From contig CAIODE010000538.1 of NCBI GenBank assembly GCA_903856875.1, positions 1-13,814 of the forward strand: DNA of 13,814 nucleotides. Direction: 5' to 3'. Every line of letters starts with the position of its first letter. Positions within the stretch are counted from its first letter, which is position 1. The position numbers and the translations under genes are program-made. Positions 6,828-13,814 of this stretch are shown here, piece by piece. The notes below the pieces were generated by a model. The model was given only the letters and a program-made list of their open reading frames with translations, was not told where the DNA came from and ran no database searches. This DNA is from an uncultured Burkholderiales bacterium (GTDB lineage Bacteria > Pseudomonadota > Gammaproteobacteria > Burkholderiales > Burkholderiaceae_C).

Positions 6828-7727
6828 ATGAAAGCAGCACCATTTGATTACGTCCGAGCCGAAAATCTTGCCCACGCTTTAGACAAGCTGAGCGAGAGCG
6901 GCGGCGATGCCAAATTGATTGCTGGCGGTCAAAGCTTGGTGCCCATGATGGCCATGCGATTAGCTAGGCCGGCACTGTTGATCGACATCAACAGACTTGA
7001 TGAACTCAAGAACATTGAAGTTCTAGACACGCATTTGAAATTGGGCGCCGGAGTTCGGCAACGCGACCTCGAATTTCACCCTCAACTTCACTCACACCTA
7101 CCCTTGGTGGGCAAAGGCATGCAATGGGTGGGTCACGAACAAACACGCAACCGTGGCTCTGTTGGTGGCAGTCTGGTCCATGCCGATCCCTCTGCAGAGT
7201 TGGCCTTGGCCGCATTGGTGCTTGAAGCCGGTTTCACCCTTGAATCGAAATCTGACGGGGAGCGACATTTGAAGGCCGATGAATTTTTTCTAGGCCCCAT
7301 GTTCACAGCCGTTTCTGACACTGAGGCCCTGACTCAAATCGATTGGCCTATATGGCAAGGCGCTCAACTTGGAACCTCTTTTGAGGAAACAGCCATACGA
7401 AAAGGTGACTTTGCCATGGCATCAGCCGCCTGCCAAATTCAAACCCATGAAGACGGTCGCATTCGTCGCATCAGTTTTGGCATCGGCGGCGTCGATGGCA
7501 CGCCACTGGTCTTTCCTGAATTAGCCAAGACTTTAGAAGGTCAAGTTCTTAGCCCTGAAAATGCATTGCATGTTGCTCATGAGGCTGCCCAATCTAGTCA
7601 GCCAGGCAGTGACATGCATGCCACCGCGGCTTACCGCAAACATTTGGCTGAAGTGCTTCTCAGCAGAGCACTTCAATCTGCTTATGCCGAGGCATGCGCC
7701 AACACGCATGCATCCAACATCACATGA
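6828..7727 (+). CDS. Molybdenum hydroxylase FAD-binding subunit (xanthine dehydrogenase family subunit M, CoxM-like)
   Basis: The medium subunit of a three-part Mo hydroxylase; it holds FAD and passes electrons from the iron-sulfur subunit to the final acceptor. It has 299 residues, near the usual 280-300. FAD-contacting motifs are AGGQSL (32-37) and TRNRGSVGGSLVHADPSAEL (106-125), the family's T-x-G-G-N-x-x-H-x-D-P-type loop. A C-terminal domain (about 180-290) includes RKGDFAMASAACQI and GIGGVDGTP, as in CO dehydrogenase medium-subunit C-termini. It opens the plus arm, and its stop overlaps the start of the 2Fe-2S gene in ATGA, which indicates translational coupling. The ATG at 6828 fits the conserved start (PFDYVRAENLAHAL), although no strong ribosome site precedes it. 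The physiological acceptor is not evident from the sequence. Confidence 0.93.
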   Translation: MKAAPFDYVRAENLAHALDKLSESGGDAKLIAGGQSLVPMMAMRLARPALLIDINRLDELKNIEVLDTHLKLGAGVRQRDLEFHPQLHSHLPLVGKGMQWVGHEQTRNRGSVGGSLVHADPSAELALAALVLEAGFTLESKSDGERHLKADEFFLGPMFTAVSDTEALTQIDWPIWQGAQLGTSFEETAIRKGDFAMASAACQIQTHEDGRIRRISFGIGGVDGTPLVFPELAKTLEGQVLSPENALHVAHEAAQSSQPGSDMHATAAYRKHLAEVLLSRALQSAYAEACANTHASNIT

Positions 7728-8215
7728 CCGCTCCAAACACCCTTCTCAAATCGATTCAAATTCAAGTCAATGGCACGCATCAGCACCGACTGGTAGAGCC
7801 GCGCACCAGTCTGGTTGATTTCATCCGCGATGAGCTGGGCCTCACTGGCACACATGTTGGTTGCGAGCATGGTGTGTGTGGAGCATGCACTGTCTTGTTA
7901 AATGATGAACCCGTTCGCTCTTGCTGCATGTTTGCCGTACAAGCCGATGAAATGCGTGTAACCACTGTGGAGGGCCTAGCGCCCGAACGCGGCATCATGA
8001 CCAAAATACAAGACGCATTTTGTGAAAAGCACGCACTTCAATGCGGCTACTGCACTCCCGGCATGCTCATCGCTTGTCACGCCTTGGTGGCAGACAACCC
8101 TCACCCCACGGAAGATCAAGTTAGAGATGCGATCAGCAGCAACATCTGCCGTTGTACAGGCTACCAACAGATCGTGGATGCCGTGATGTTTGCCACTCAA
8201 GTAGAAAGCAAGTGA
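7724..8215 (+). CDS. Molybdenum hydroxylase [2Fe-2S] subunit (CoxS-like)
   Basis: The small electron-transfer subunit, 163 residues, carrying two [2Fe-2S] clusters between the Mo site and FAD. The plant-ferredoxin-like cluster uses GCEHGVCGAC (Cys47, Cys52, Cys55) plus Cys67. The second cluster uses QCGYCTPG (Cys107, Cys110) and ICRCTGY (Cys142, Cys144). All eight ligands are present. The ATG at 7724 is chosen because it overlaps the preceding stop as ATGA and because homologous subunits begin their first beta-strand (here IQIQVNG) only a few residues in. An in-frame ATG at 7694 would add ten residues lying inside the previous gene. The Mo-subunit gene begins two bases after the stop. Confidence 0.95.
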   Translation: MTAPNTLLKSIQIQVNGTHQHRLVEPRTSLVDFIRDELGLTGTHVGCEHGVCGACTVLLNDEPVRSCCMFAVQADEMRVTTVEGLAPERGIMTKIQDAFCEKHALQCGYCTPGMLIACHALVADNPHPTEDQVRDAISSNICRCTGYQQIVDAVMFATQVESK

Positions 8216-8217
8216 CC

Positions 8218-10611
8218 ATGAGCAAACGCCCATTTCGCTTCATTGGCAAGCATCGCCGCGCTGTTGAACACAAAAGATTTGTGGTGGGTCAAGGTCACTT
8301 TGCAGCAGACATTCAGATTCAAGGCATGCTTCATGTTGCCTTGGTGGCATCGCCATATGCCAGTGCCAAAATCAAATCCATCGATGTCAGCCAAGCCTTG
8401 GCCATGCCGGGTGTGCATGCCGTTTTAACCGGTGAAGAACTTCGCCAAAATACCGAGGCCATGCTGCCTGGCGTTGATGCACCTCAAGTCACTCGTTACC
8501 CTTTGGCATTTGATGTCACACGCTACGCTGGAGAGTGGGTGGCAGCCGTTGTTGCTGACAGCCGCGCCCTGGCAGAAGATGCGGCAGAGTTGGTCATGGT
8601 TGACTACGAACAATTGCCAGCAGTGGTAGATCCGCAAGAAGCCTTGCTGCCCAATGCCACATTGGTCCATCCCGCACATGGCAGCAATGTCATTTTTCAC
8701 CGGCATTTTGTGTGGGGCCCAGTGGACGATGATTTTTCGAAATGCGACCATCAATTGAGCTACCGAGTCAGTTGGGCACGCAATGCCACCGTTCCGATTG
8801 AAACCTTTGCAGTGGCTTGCCAATGGACCGATTCCACTGGTATTTTGGATGTTTGGGCTTCCATTCAAATGCCCAAATTTCCAGATCAAATGGCCAAAGC
8901 TTTGCGTCTGTCTGGCAATGCAGTACGCGTTCATTTTGATGTTGATGTCGGCGGCAGTTATGGCGTTAAGCGCGGTTTAAAGCACTCGGTGCTGGTGGGC
9001 TACTTAGCCAAAAAATTAGGCCGACCTGTTCGATTGGTCGAGGATCGATTGGAAAACATGCGTGGGGGCGACATGCAAGGCCCAGATCGAATTTTTGATG
9101 TCACCTTGGGCTTTCAGAACAATGGCGAAATTAAATCGATGCGCATGAAGGCCGTGGATGACATTGGCGCCTATTCTGGCCGTTCACCTTTGCAATTAGG
9201 CAAGCCGGTGGGAGCCATTGTGGGCCCCTACCGAATCAAGAGTGTGTCTTACGACGCCATGGCCGTCATGACTAACAAAACGCCTCAAGAGGCTGTTCGC
9301 GGATTTGGTCAAGCCCCCACCAACTATGCCATTGAAACAGGGATTGACAAAATAGCCCGCTTCCTCAAACTCGATCGCATTGCTCTGCGCCGACTCAACA
9401 TGATTGGCAAAGATGAGTTTCCTTATCTCATTCCCAGCGGCACCTCCTACGATTCAGGTGACTACGACACCGTCATGACCAAGGCCCTCAATGCCGCCTC
9501 TTACGAAGAACTGCTCAAGGAACGTGACGCATTGCGTGCAGCAGGCCAACTGGCTGGCATCGGCATTTCAACCTGTCTTGAGCCGTCTGGTGGCAACTCG
9601 TCTTTTGAGCCCCTGTTCAACCCTAAAAACGAAACTACCACTTGGATGGATTCGTGTTTGGTTCGTGTCGATTTATCGGGTTCTGTCACCGCATTGATGG
9701 GAACCTCAACATCCGGCCAAGCCCATGAAACCATGGTCTCCACCGTTGTCGGTGAAGTACTTCACCGCGAACCTGACAGCATTCGCGTCTTGCATGCCGA
9801 TTCATTGAACGCGCTGCCCTCTAACAGCCCCGTGGGCAGTCGAATGGCCATCATGCTGGGCGGCGCAGCAGCAGGTGCCGCGAAGAAAATTAAAAACAAA
9901 CTGCTCCAGATTGCTGCCCACAATTTAGGCGTTTCGCTAGACCAATTGGACTACGAAGGCGGCCATGTACAAGCAAAGACAGATCCAGAAAAAAAATTAT
10001 CTTGGGATGCCTTGGTAGAAATTGCTCACCGAAAATTTCACAAACTGCCGCAGGGCATGGAGCCTGGGCTTCAAGAAAAGTTTGTCTGGGAAGTTCCAAC
10101 AGGTGGCATGTTGCCCACTGAAGATGGCAGAGTTCAAATGTACCCATGCCACTCCTTTGAATCGCATGTGGTGTTGGTCAGCATTGATCCTGGAACTTGC
10201 AAAGTCACAGTGCGCAAATACGTTTGCGGTCACGACTGTGGCGTCATGATCAGCCCCGATGTGGTTCACGGCATGACCTACGGCGGCATTGCACATGGCC
10301 TGGGCGCCGCATTGATGGAGAAATTTGCCTTCTCACCTGAAGGACAACTTCTAGCGGGCACCTTCATGGATTATTTGTTGCCATCGTCGGCAGAAGTTCC
10401 AGCCATCACCATCGTTGACCATTGCACACCCTCCCCGCTCACTGAGTTTGGCCAAAAAGGTTCTGGCGAAGCAGGCTATTTAGGCAGCCCTGCTGCAATT
10501 GCCAGTGCGGTCAACGACGCCTTGTCCACACAGGGTGCCAAAATTGACCATCTGCCCATGACGCCTCAGGCCATCTGGACTGCTTTAAACGACGCCAAAT
10601 TACCGGCATAA
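8218..10611 (+). CDS. Molybdenum hydroxylase molybdopterin-binding catalytic subunit (CoxL/XDH-like)
   Basis: The large subunit (797 residues, normal length) that hydroxylates a carbon using water at a molybdopterin-cytosine-dinucleotide site. It has the a/b-hammerhead domain (about 18-135) and the two Mo-binding domains. Visible motifs are GGSYGVK (245-251, usually GGGFGGK), the substrate loop AVRGFGQ (359-365), GQAHET (500-505) and the catalytic Glu751 in KGSGEAG. The loop is not the AYRCSFR of copper-containing CO dehydrogenase or the AYRGAGR of form II, so CO oxidation is unlikely. An aromatic, N-heteroaromatic or acyl-CoA substrate is more plausible. The ATG at 8218 is preferred: it starts two bases after the small subunit's stop, gives the conserved RFIGKHRRAVEHKRFVVGQGHF beginning (in segments), and avoids a 22-residue extension from 8152. 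No XdhC- or CoxDEF-type maturation gene is in the window. Confidence 0.94.
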   Translation: MSKRPFRFIGKHRRAVEHKRFVVGQGHFAADIQIQGMLHVALVASPYASAKIKSIDVSQALAMPGVHAVLTGEELRQNTEAMLPGVDAPQVTRYPLAFDVTRYAGEWVAAVVADSRALAEDAAELVMVDYEQLPAVVDPQEALLPNATLVHPAHGSNVIFHRHFVWGPVDDDFSKCDHQLSYRVSWARNATVPIETFAVACQWTDSTGILDVWASIQMPKFPDQMAKALRLSGNAVRVHFDVDVGGSYGVKRGLKHSVLVGYLAKKLGRPVRLVEDRLENMRGGDMQGPDRIFDVTLGFQNNGEIKSMRMKAVDDIGAYSGRSPLQLGKPVGAIVGPYRIKSVSYDAMAVMTNKTPQEAVRGFGQAPTNYAIETGIDKIARFLKLDRIALRRLNMIGKDEFPYLIPSGTSYDSGDYDTVMTKALNAASYEELLKERDALRAAGQLAGIGISTCLEPSGGNSSFEPLFNPKNETTTWMDSCLVRVDLSGSVTALMGTSTSGQAHETMVSTVVGEVLHREPDSIRVLHADSLNALPSNSPVGSRMAIMLGGAAAGAAKKIKNKLLQIAAHNLGVSLDQLDYEGGHVQAKTDPEKKLSWDALVEIAHRKFHKLPQGMEPGLQEKFVWEVPTGGMLPTEDGRVQMYPCHSFESHVVLVSIDPGTCKVTVRKYVCGHDCGVMISPDVVHGMTYGGIAHGLGAALMEKFAFSPEGQLLAGTFMDYLLPSSAEVPAITIVDHCTPSPLTEFGQKGSGEAGYLGSPAAIASAVNDALSTQGAKIDHLPMTPQAIWTALNDAKLPA

Positions 10612-10636
10612 ACTTTGATCTCAAGGGGCTACTGAC

Positions 10637-11458
10637 ATGACTACCCACACCCACATGCTATCTGGAACTGCTGGCAAAATTGCTGTTCATGTCTCGGGGC
10701 CCACTGATGGCCCTGCTGTTTTGATGACGCACTCCATCCTTTCATCTAGCATGATGTGGCGTGAACAGGCCAGCTTGTTGGCGGCCACTGGATGGCGTGT
10801 CATTTGCGCAGACACCCGAGGCCATGGCCAATCTGAATGCCATACGCAAAGCTGCTCCATGGACGATTTGGCCACCGACAGTTTGGCCGTGCTGGATGGC
10901 CTTCACATTGAAAAAGCACACTACATTGGCCTGTCTCTGGGCGGCATGAGCGGCGCTGGATTTGGCATTCAACATTCAGACCGATTGCTCAGCTTGGTGT
11001 TGTGCGATTGCCGGGCCGATATGCCCACCCCAATGGGTGATGTTTGGAATGACCGCATGGCAAGTGCCACACAAGATGGCTGTCAAAGTCTGGCTGTGCC
11101 AACAACAGAACGATGGTTTGGCGCTCCGTTCTTAGCTTCGAATTCAACAACTGCCAAGGCATTTCAAGACACCATCTCTCAGACACAAGTCAACGGATTC
11201 TTAAGTTGCGCCAGAGCCATTCAAGGCCTGAACTACTTAGACCGCATTTCTCAGATCAAAGTCCCCACCACTTTGATTGTGGGTGCCAACGACGGCCCCC
11301 TCCCGCAAGCCATGCAAGACATGCAACAAAAAATTCACAGTTCGCACTTGGAAGTTATTCCTACGGCTGGTCATTTACCGAACATTGATCAACCCCACTT
11401 GTTCAACGCAGCATTGATGCGCCACTTTTTTCATCACATCCAAGGAAGTCAAGCATGA
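10637..11458 (+). CDS. Alpha/beta-fold hydrolase, 3-oxoadipate enol-lactonase-like
   Basis: A 273-residue cytoplasmic serine hydrolase. The catalytic triad is readable as Ser100 in the nucleophile elbow GLSLGG (98-103), Asp219 in GANDGP, and His246 in AGHLPNI. The HSILSS stretch (32-37) supplies the oxyanion-hole region, and DTRGHGQS (59-66) is the conserved strand-turn. The layout (lid about 125-200) resembles PcaD, the enol-lactonase of the beta-ketoadipate pathway, but esterases and C-C hydrolases share it, so the substrate is open. An AAGGGG ribosome site precedes the ATG by about 10 bases. It follows the Mo subunit by 25 bases, and its stop overlaps the next start as ATGA. Context suggests it hydrolyses a ring-opened or lactone product of the hydroxylated substrate. 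Confidence 0.88.
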   Translation: MTTHTHMLSGTAGKIAVHVSGPTDGPAVLMTHSILSSSMMWREQASLLAATGWRVICADTRGHGQSECHTQSCSMDDLATDSLAVLDGLHIEKAHYIGLSLGGMSGAGFGIQHSDRLLSLVLCDCRADMPTPMGDVWNDRMASATQDGCQSLAVPTTERWFGAPFLASNSTTAKAFQDTISQTQVNGFLSCARAIQGLNYLDRISQIKVPTTLIVGANDGPLPQAMQDMQQKIHSSHLEVIPTAGHLPNIDQPHLFNAALMRHFFHHIQGSQA

Positions 11459-12186
11459 GCGACCAAATTAAGATTCAACAAGATGGGCGTATTTTGCGCG
11501 TTACCTTCAATCGTGCTGAAGGCAATGGCGTTTCTGACAGCATGGCCGCAGCCTTGTCTGAAGCAGTTTTGAATGCCCACGAAACTTCCGATTGTGTGGT
11601 CCTAAACAGCGTGGGTCCCGACTTTTGCACAGGCCGTGTACGCGATGCAGATTTTCCGCCTTCTCCAGAAGCTTACTCACGGCGTCCTGAATACGATTCC
11701 ATCTTCAACAGTTACAAGGCATTGCGCAGTTGCACAGTACCGGTCATTGGTGTGATCGAAGGCAAATGCATGGGCTTTGGCACAGCCATTGCAGCACTGT
11801 GTGATGTTTCGTTTGCCAGCGACACAGCCACCTTCAACATTCCGGAAATTGCGCACAACGTCATGCCCACCATGGTTATGTCGGCGATTTACGATCGCAT
11901 GAACCGCAATGCCATTTTGTACATGGCCTACTCTGCTGACTTTATCAGTGCCACGCAAGCACAGGCCTTTGGCATTGTCAGCAATGTGGTGCCGCAAGCT
12001 CAACTCGATGCAGAAGTCAAACGTTTTTGCAACACCTTGCTGAGCCGTCCTCGCCCAGCCATTTTGGGTCTGAAAGAATATTTGCGCGTGGCTCCCAGAA
12101 TGGACGAGCAAGGCGCCATTGACTACGCGAGAAGCTTGCATTCCATGGTCAACACCTCTGCTGCCATGAAGAAAAAAGCGCATTGA
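11455..12186 (+). CDS. Enoyl-CoA hydratase/isomerase (crotonase) family protein
   Basis: A crotonase-fold protein of 243 residues, which normally acts on a CoA thioester. The oxyanion-hole segments are FCTGRVRDADF (57-67) and GKCMGFGTAIA (103-113); NIPEIAHNVMP (128-138) supplies Glu131, aligned with Glu164 of rat enoyl-CoA hydratase. The position of the other hydratase glutamate (Glu144) is Ala111, twenty residues earlier as expected. The protein is therefore probably not a standard hydratase; an isomerase, hydrolase or C-C cleaving role fits better. The start overlaps the preceding stop (ATGA), so it is translated with the hydrolase. HmfE, the 2-oxoglutaroyl-CoA hydrolase of furoate breakdown, belongs to the same superfamily, but I cannot assign orthology. 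Confidence 0.88.
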   Translation: MSDQIKIQQDGRILRVTFNRAEGNGVSDSMAAALSEAVLNAHETSDCVVLNSVGPDFCTGRVRDADFPPSPEAYSRRPEYDSIFNSYKALRSCTVPVIGVIEGKCMGFGTAIAALCDVSFASDTATFNIPEIAHNVMPTMVMSAIYDRMNRNAILYMAYSADFISATQAQAFGIVSNVVPQAQLDAEVKRFCNTLLSRPRPAILGLKEYLRVAPRMDEQGAIDYARSLHSMVNTSAAMKKKAH

Positions 12187-12228
12187 GCGCCGCTTTCGAA
12201 AATCAACACCGCCACAGAAAGTAGCAAC

Positions 12229-12867
12229 ATGGAAATTTTGGGCCAGCAACTCATTTCAGCACCACGTCAAAAAGTATGGGATGCCTTAAACGACCCGCTC
12301 ATTTTGAAACAATGTTTGCCAGGTTGCGAGTCTGTCGAGCAGCTGTCTCCTGAAGAATTTAGGGTTGTCATCAAAACTGCCATCGGCCCCTTAAAGGCAC
12401 GTTTTCAAGGTTCGCTCAAAATATCAGAAGCCAAAGTACCCGAATCCTGTGTCATGCATTTTGAGGGCCAGGGTGGTGCAATTGGATTTGGCAAAGGAAC
12501 AGCTTCTGTCACTTTGAAAGAAGCCACAGACGGCACAGACGGCACAGATTTAACTTACGAAGCGAAGGCTCAAATCGGTGGTAAATTGGCGCAAGTGGGC
12601 TCTAGGCTGATTGACAGCGTTGCCAAAAAAATGGCAGACGACTTTTTCAAGGCATTCCAAATTGCTGTGGGGCCTAAGCCTTCTGAACAAGACACTGCAA
12701 TTTCTGAGTCAAAGAAGAACATCACAACTTCGAACGCTGACGCGGCGTCCATTCAGCAACAAAATTTGCCACACCCTACAGAAAGAATGGTGCCTGCATG
12801 GTGGCTTTTTCCAGCTGTCGTTTTAGGGGCCGCCATCATGTTGGCCGGATCTCGTTGGGTGCATTGA
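12229..12867 (+). CDS. CoxG-like SRPBCC protein with C-terminal membrane anchor
   Basis: A 212-residue protein with an SRPBCC lipid-binding domain at about 1-148 and one C-terminal transmembrane helix at about 190-208 (WWLFPAVVLGAAIMLAG). The start MEILGQQLISAPRQKVWDAL, the LKQCLPGCESV stretch (26-36), VKI-type strands and the SRLIDSVAKKMADDFF helix (125-140) match CoxG, the carbon monoxide dehydrogenase subunit G family. CoxG tethers Mo-Cu CO dehydrogenase to the inner membrane and is implicated in supplying quinone. Here it would serve the Mo hydroxylase encoded upstream, although that enzyme lacks the CO dehydrogenase loop. A Ser/Asn/Gln-rich linker (about 150-188) joins domain and anchor. 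A short in-frame TDG repeat lies at 100-107. It begins 42 bases after the crotonase gene. Confidence 0.9.
   Translation: MEILGQQLISAPRQKVWDALNDPLILKQCLPGCESVEQLSPEEFRVVIKTAIGPLKARFQGSLKISEAKVPESCVMHFEGQGGAIGFGKGTASVTLKEATDGTDGTDLTYEAKAQIGGKLAQVGSRLIDSVAKKMADDFFKAFQIAVGPKPSEQDTAISESKKNITTSNADAASIQQQNLPHPTERMVPAWWLFPAVVLGAAIMLAGSRWVH
12525..12548 (+). repeat. 9-bp tandem repeat inside the CoxG-like gene
   Basis: CACAGACGG occurs twice and is followed by CACAGA, giving about 2.7 copies of a 9-base unit. It encodes TDGTDGTD in frame, in a predicted surface turn of the SRPBCC domain. Because the unit is a multiple of three, copy changes by slippage would keep the frame. Confidence 0.8.
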
Positions 12868-12899
12868 TTTTTTTAAAAATAATGATGAGGAGCCACGCC

Positions 12900-13814
12900 A
12901 TGACTTCAAACATAGACAGCCGCGAATTGCGAAGCAATGGTTTTAAAGCCCTTCGAGCATTTTCAATCCTAGGCTTACTTGCTTTGTCGTTTTCAGTCTC
13001 AGCACAAACCACAAACACACAATCTACTGCGGCATCTTCAACGGTAGGCACTTCCATGCCAGCCAACTTGAATCTCATGCAATACGAAAAGCCTGATCGG
13101 GCTGAAAAGATTTTGGAAGCGGCTACAAAGGAAGGCACGCTGACACTTTACACAGCGTTTCGACCACAAGATTTACCCTTGATCATTGCGCCTTTTGAAG
13201 CCAAATACGGCATCAAAGTCAAGGCTTGGCGATCAGGTAGCAACAACGTCACTCAGCGAGTGGTGCGAGAAGCGGCAGGTAAAAGGCCAGAGGTCGATGT
13301 CATCATGATGCCGGCCAGTGAAATGGAAGCCGTTTACCGAGAAAAACTTCTGCAGCCCATTACATCGCCATTGACCAAGGACTTGATCCCCATTGCAGTT
13401 CCTTCTCATAAAAATTGGGCTACCGTGTTCATGAACGTCACGGTTCATTCTTACAACACACAACTCATTAAAAAAGAAGAGCTGCCAAAGTCGTTTAACG
13501 ACTTGCTAGACCCTAAATGGAAAGGCAAGTTAGGCATTGAGTCCAAGGCAGAAGAGTGGTACAGCAAAGTGATCAGCGTCATGGGCGAAGAAAAAGGCAT
13601 CAAGTACTTCCGAGAATTAGTGACAAAGAATGGCATGTCTGCCCGCTTAGGCGCATCCTTGCTGCACAACCTTGTGATTGCCGGCGAAGTGCCCATGGCA
13701 CTGACGGTCTATATTGATTTACCAGAAAAGGACAAAAGAGCTGGCAAACCTGTTGATTGGTTTGCCCTCGATCCCGTGGTCGCTCAAGGCTTCAACATGT
13801 CCATTGCACAAAAA
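12900..13814 (+). CDS. Periplasmic ABC-type solute-binding protein (Fe3+/spermidine-like fold), cut by right window edge
   Basis: The first 305 residues of a secreted substrate-binding protein. A signal peptide covers residues 1-35 (hydrophobic core AFSILGLLALSFSV, likely cleavage after VSA). A Ser/Thr-rich spacer at about 36-53 precedes the mature domain. Typical features of extracellular solute-binding proteins of the iron/spermidine type are EGTLTLYTAF, FEAKYGIKVKAWR, RPEVDVIMMPASEMEAVYREKLLQPI, FMNVTVHSYNTQLI, LPKSFNDLLDPKWKGKLGIE and AGEVPMALTVYI. The ATG at 12900 has GAGGAG 7 bases upstream. The ligand could be a metal or an organic anion; the catabolic neighbours favour an organic acid, which is inference. 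The permease and ATPase genes should lie past the right edge. It starts 32 bases after the CoxG-like gene, on the same strand, and may belong to the same transcript. Confidence 0.88.
   Translation, partial: MTSNIDSRELRSNGFKALRAFSILGLLALSFSVSAQTTNTQSTAASSTVGTSMPANLNLMQYEKPDRAEKILEAATKEGTLTLYTAFRPQDLPLIIAPFEAKYGIKVKAWRSGSNNVTQRVVREAAGKRPEVDVIMMPASEMEAVYREKLLQPITSPLTKDLIPIAVPSHKNWATVFMNVTVHSYNTQLIKKEELPKSFNDLLDPKWKGKLGIESKAEEWYSKVISVMGEEKGIKYFRELVTKNGMSARLGASLLHNLVIAGEVPMALTVYIDLPEKDKRAGKPVDWFALDPVVAQGFNMSIAQK

Noticed and set aside
8425..8934. 169-codon open frame antisense to the Mo subunit
   Set aside because: It lies wholly within a conserved gene on the other strand and has no recognisable motif or ribosome site.
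11677..12249. 190-codon open frame antisense to the crotonase gene
   Set aside because: It lies opposite a clear family member; its composition (many His, Cys and Arg) is that of a reverse-frame shadow, and no domain is visible.
8218..12867. Carbon monoxide dehydrogenase operon (coxMSL-G order)
   Set aside because: Gene order and CoxG fit, but the large subunit has AVRGFGQ instead of the AYRCSFR copper-site loop, and it also differs from the form II loop. Called a Mo hydroxylase of unknown substrate instead.

Overview
The window looks like chromosomal DNA of a betaproteobacterium of the order Burkholderiales, probably Comamonadaceae. This is inferred from protein style (an RNase G start, a DUF4936-like protein, a GcvA-type LysR regulator) and a G+C content near one half judged by eye; no database search was possible. 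No tRNA, rRNA, CRISPR array, transposase or attachment site was seen. No gene-free stretch exceeds about 120 bases.

Layout. Bases 1-587 hold the 5' part of a housekeeping ribonuclease G gene on the minus strand. From 707 to the right edge lies what appears to be one catabolic locus built in two divergent arms around a LysR regulator. The minus arm, read from the regulator leftward, is lysR (5775-6716), a UbiD-family decarboxylase (4058-5692), a UbiX-family flavin prenyltransferase (3428-4027), a small DUF4936-like protein (3109-3393), a thiamine diphosphate (ThDP) enzyme carrying a twin-arginine signal peptide (1073-3073), and a small secreted mono-haem c-type cytochrome (707-1057). The plus arm is a three-subunit molybdenum hydroxylase (FAD subunit 6828-7727, 2Fe-2S subunit 7724-8215, Mo subunit 8218-10611), an alpha/beta hydrolase (10637-11458), an enoyl-CoA hydratase/isomerase-fold protein (11455-12186), a CoxG-like SRPBCC protein with a C-terminal membrane anchor (12229-12867), and the first 305 codons of a secreted ABC-type solute-binding protein (12900 to the edge).

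How the genes may work together (inference). A solute-binding protein would take up an organic acid. UbiX would make prenylated FMN for UbiD, which would decarboxylate an aromatic, heteroaromatic or alpha,beta-unsaturated acid. The Mo hydroxylase would hydroxylate a ring or acyl-CoA carbon with water, with CoxG linking it to the membrane and quinone pool. The hydrolase and the crotonase-fold protein would open or cleave the product. The substrate cannot be read from the sequence. The furoate/furandicarboxylate (Hmf) pathway is the closest known gene combination, but its CoA ligase is absent here.

The most unusual element is the pair at 707-3073: a ThDP-dependent enzyme that appears to be exported folded through the Tat pathway, followed 15 bases later by a periplasmic cytochrome c. 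ThDP enzymes of the acetolactate synthase/benzoylformate decarboxylase type are normally cytoplasmic, so this pair is the best candidate for an undescribed periplasmic system. Two inverted repeats, at 6752-6775 between the arms and at 5720-5749 ahead of ubiD, are candidate regulator sites.
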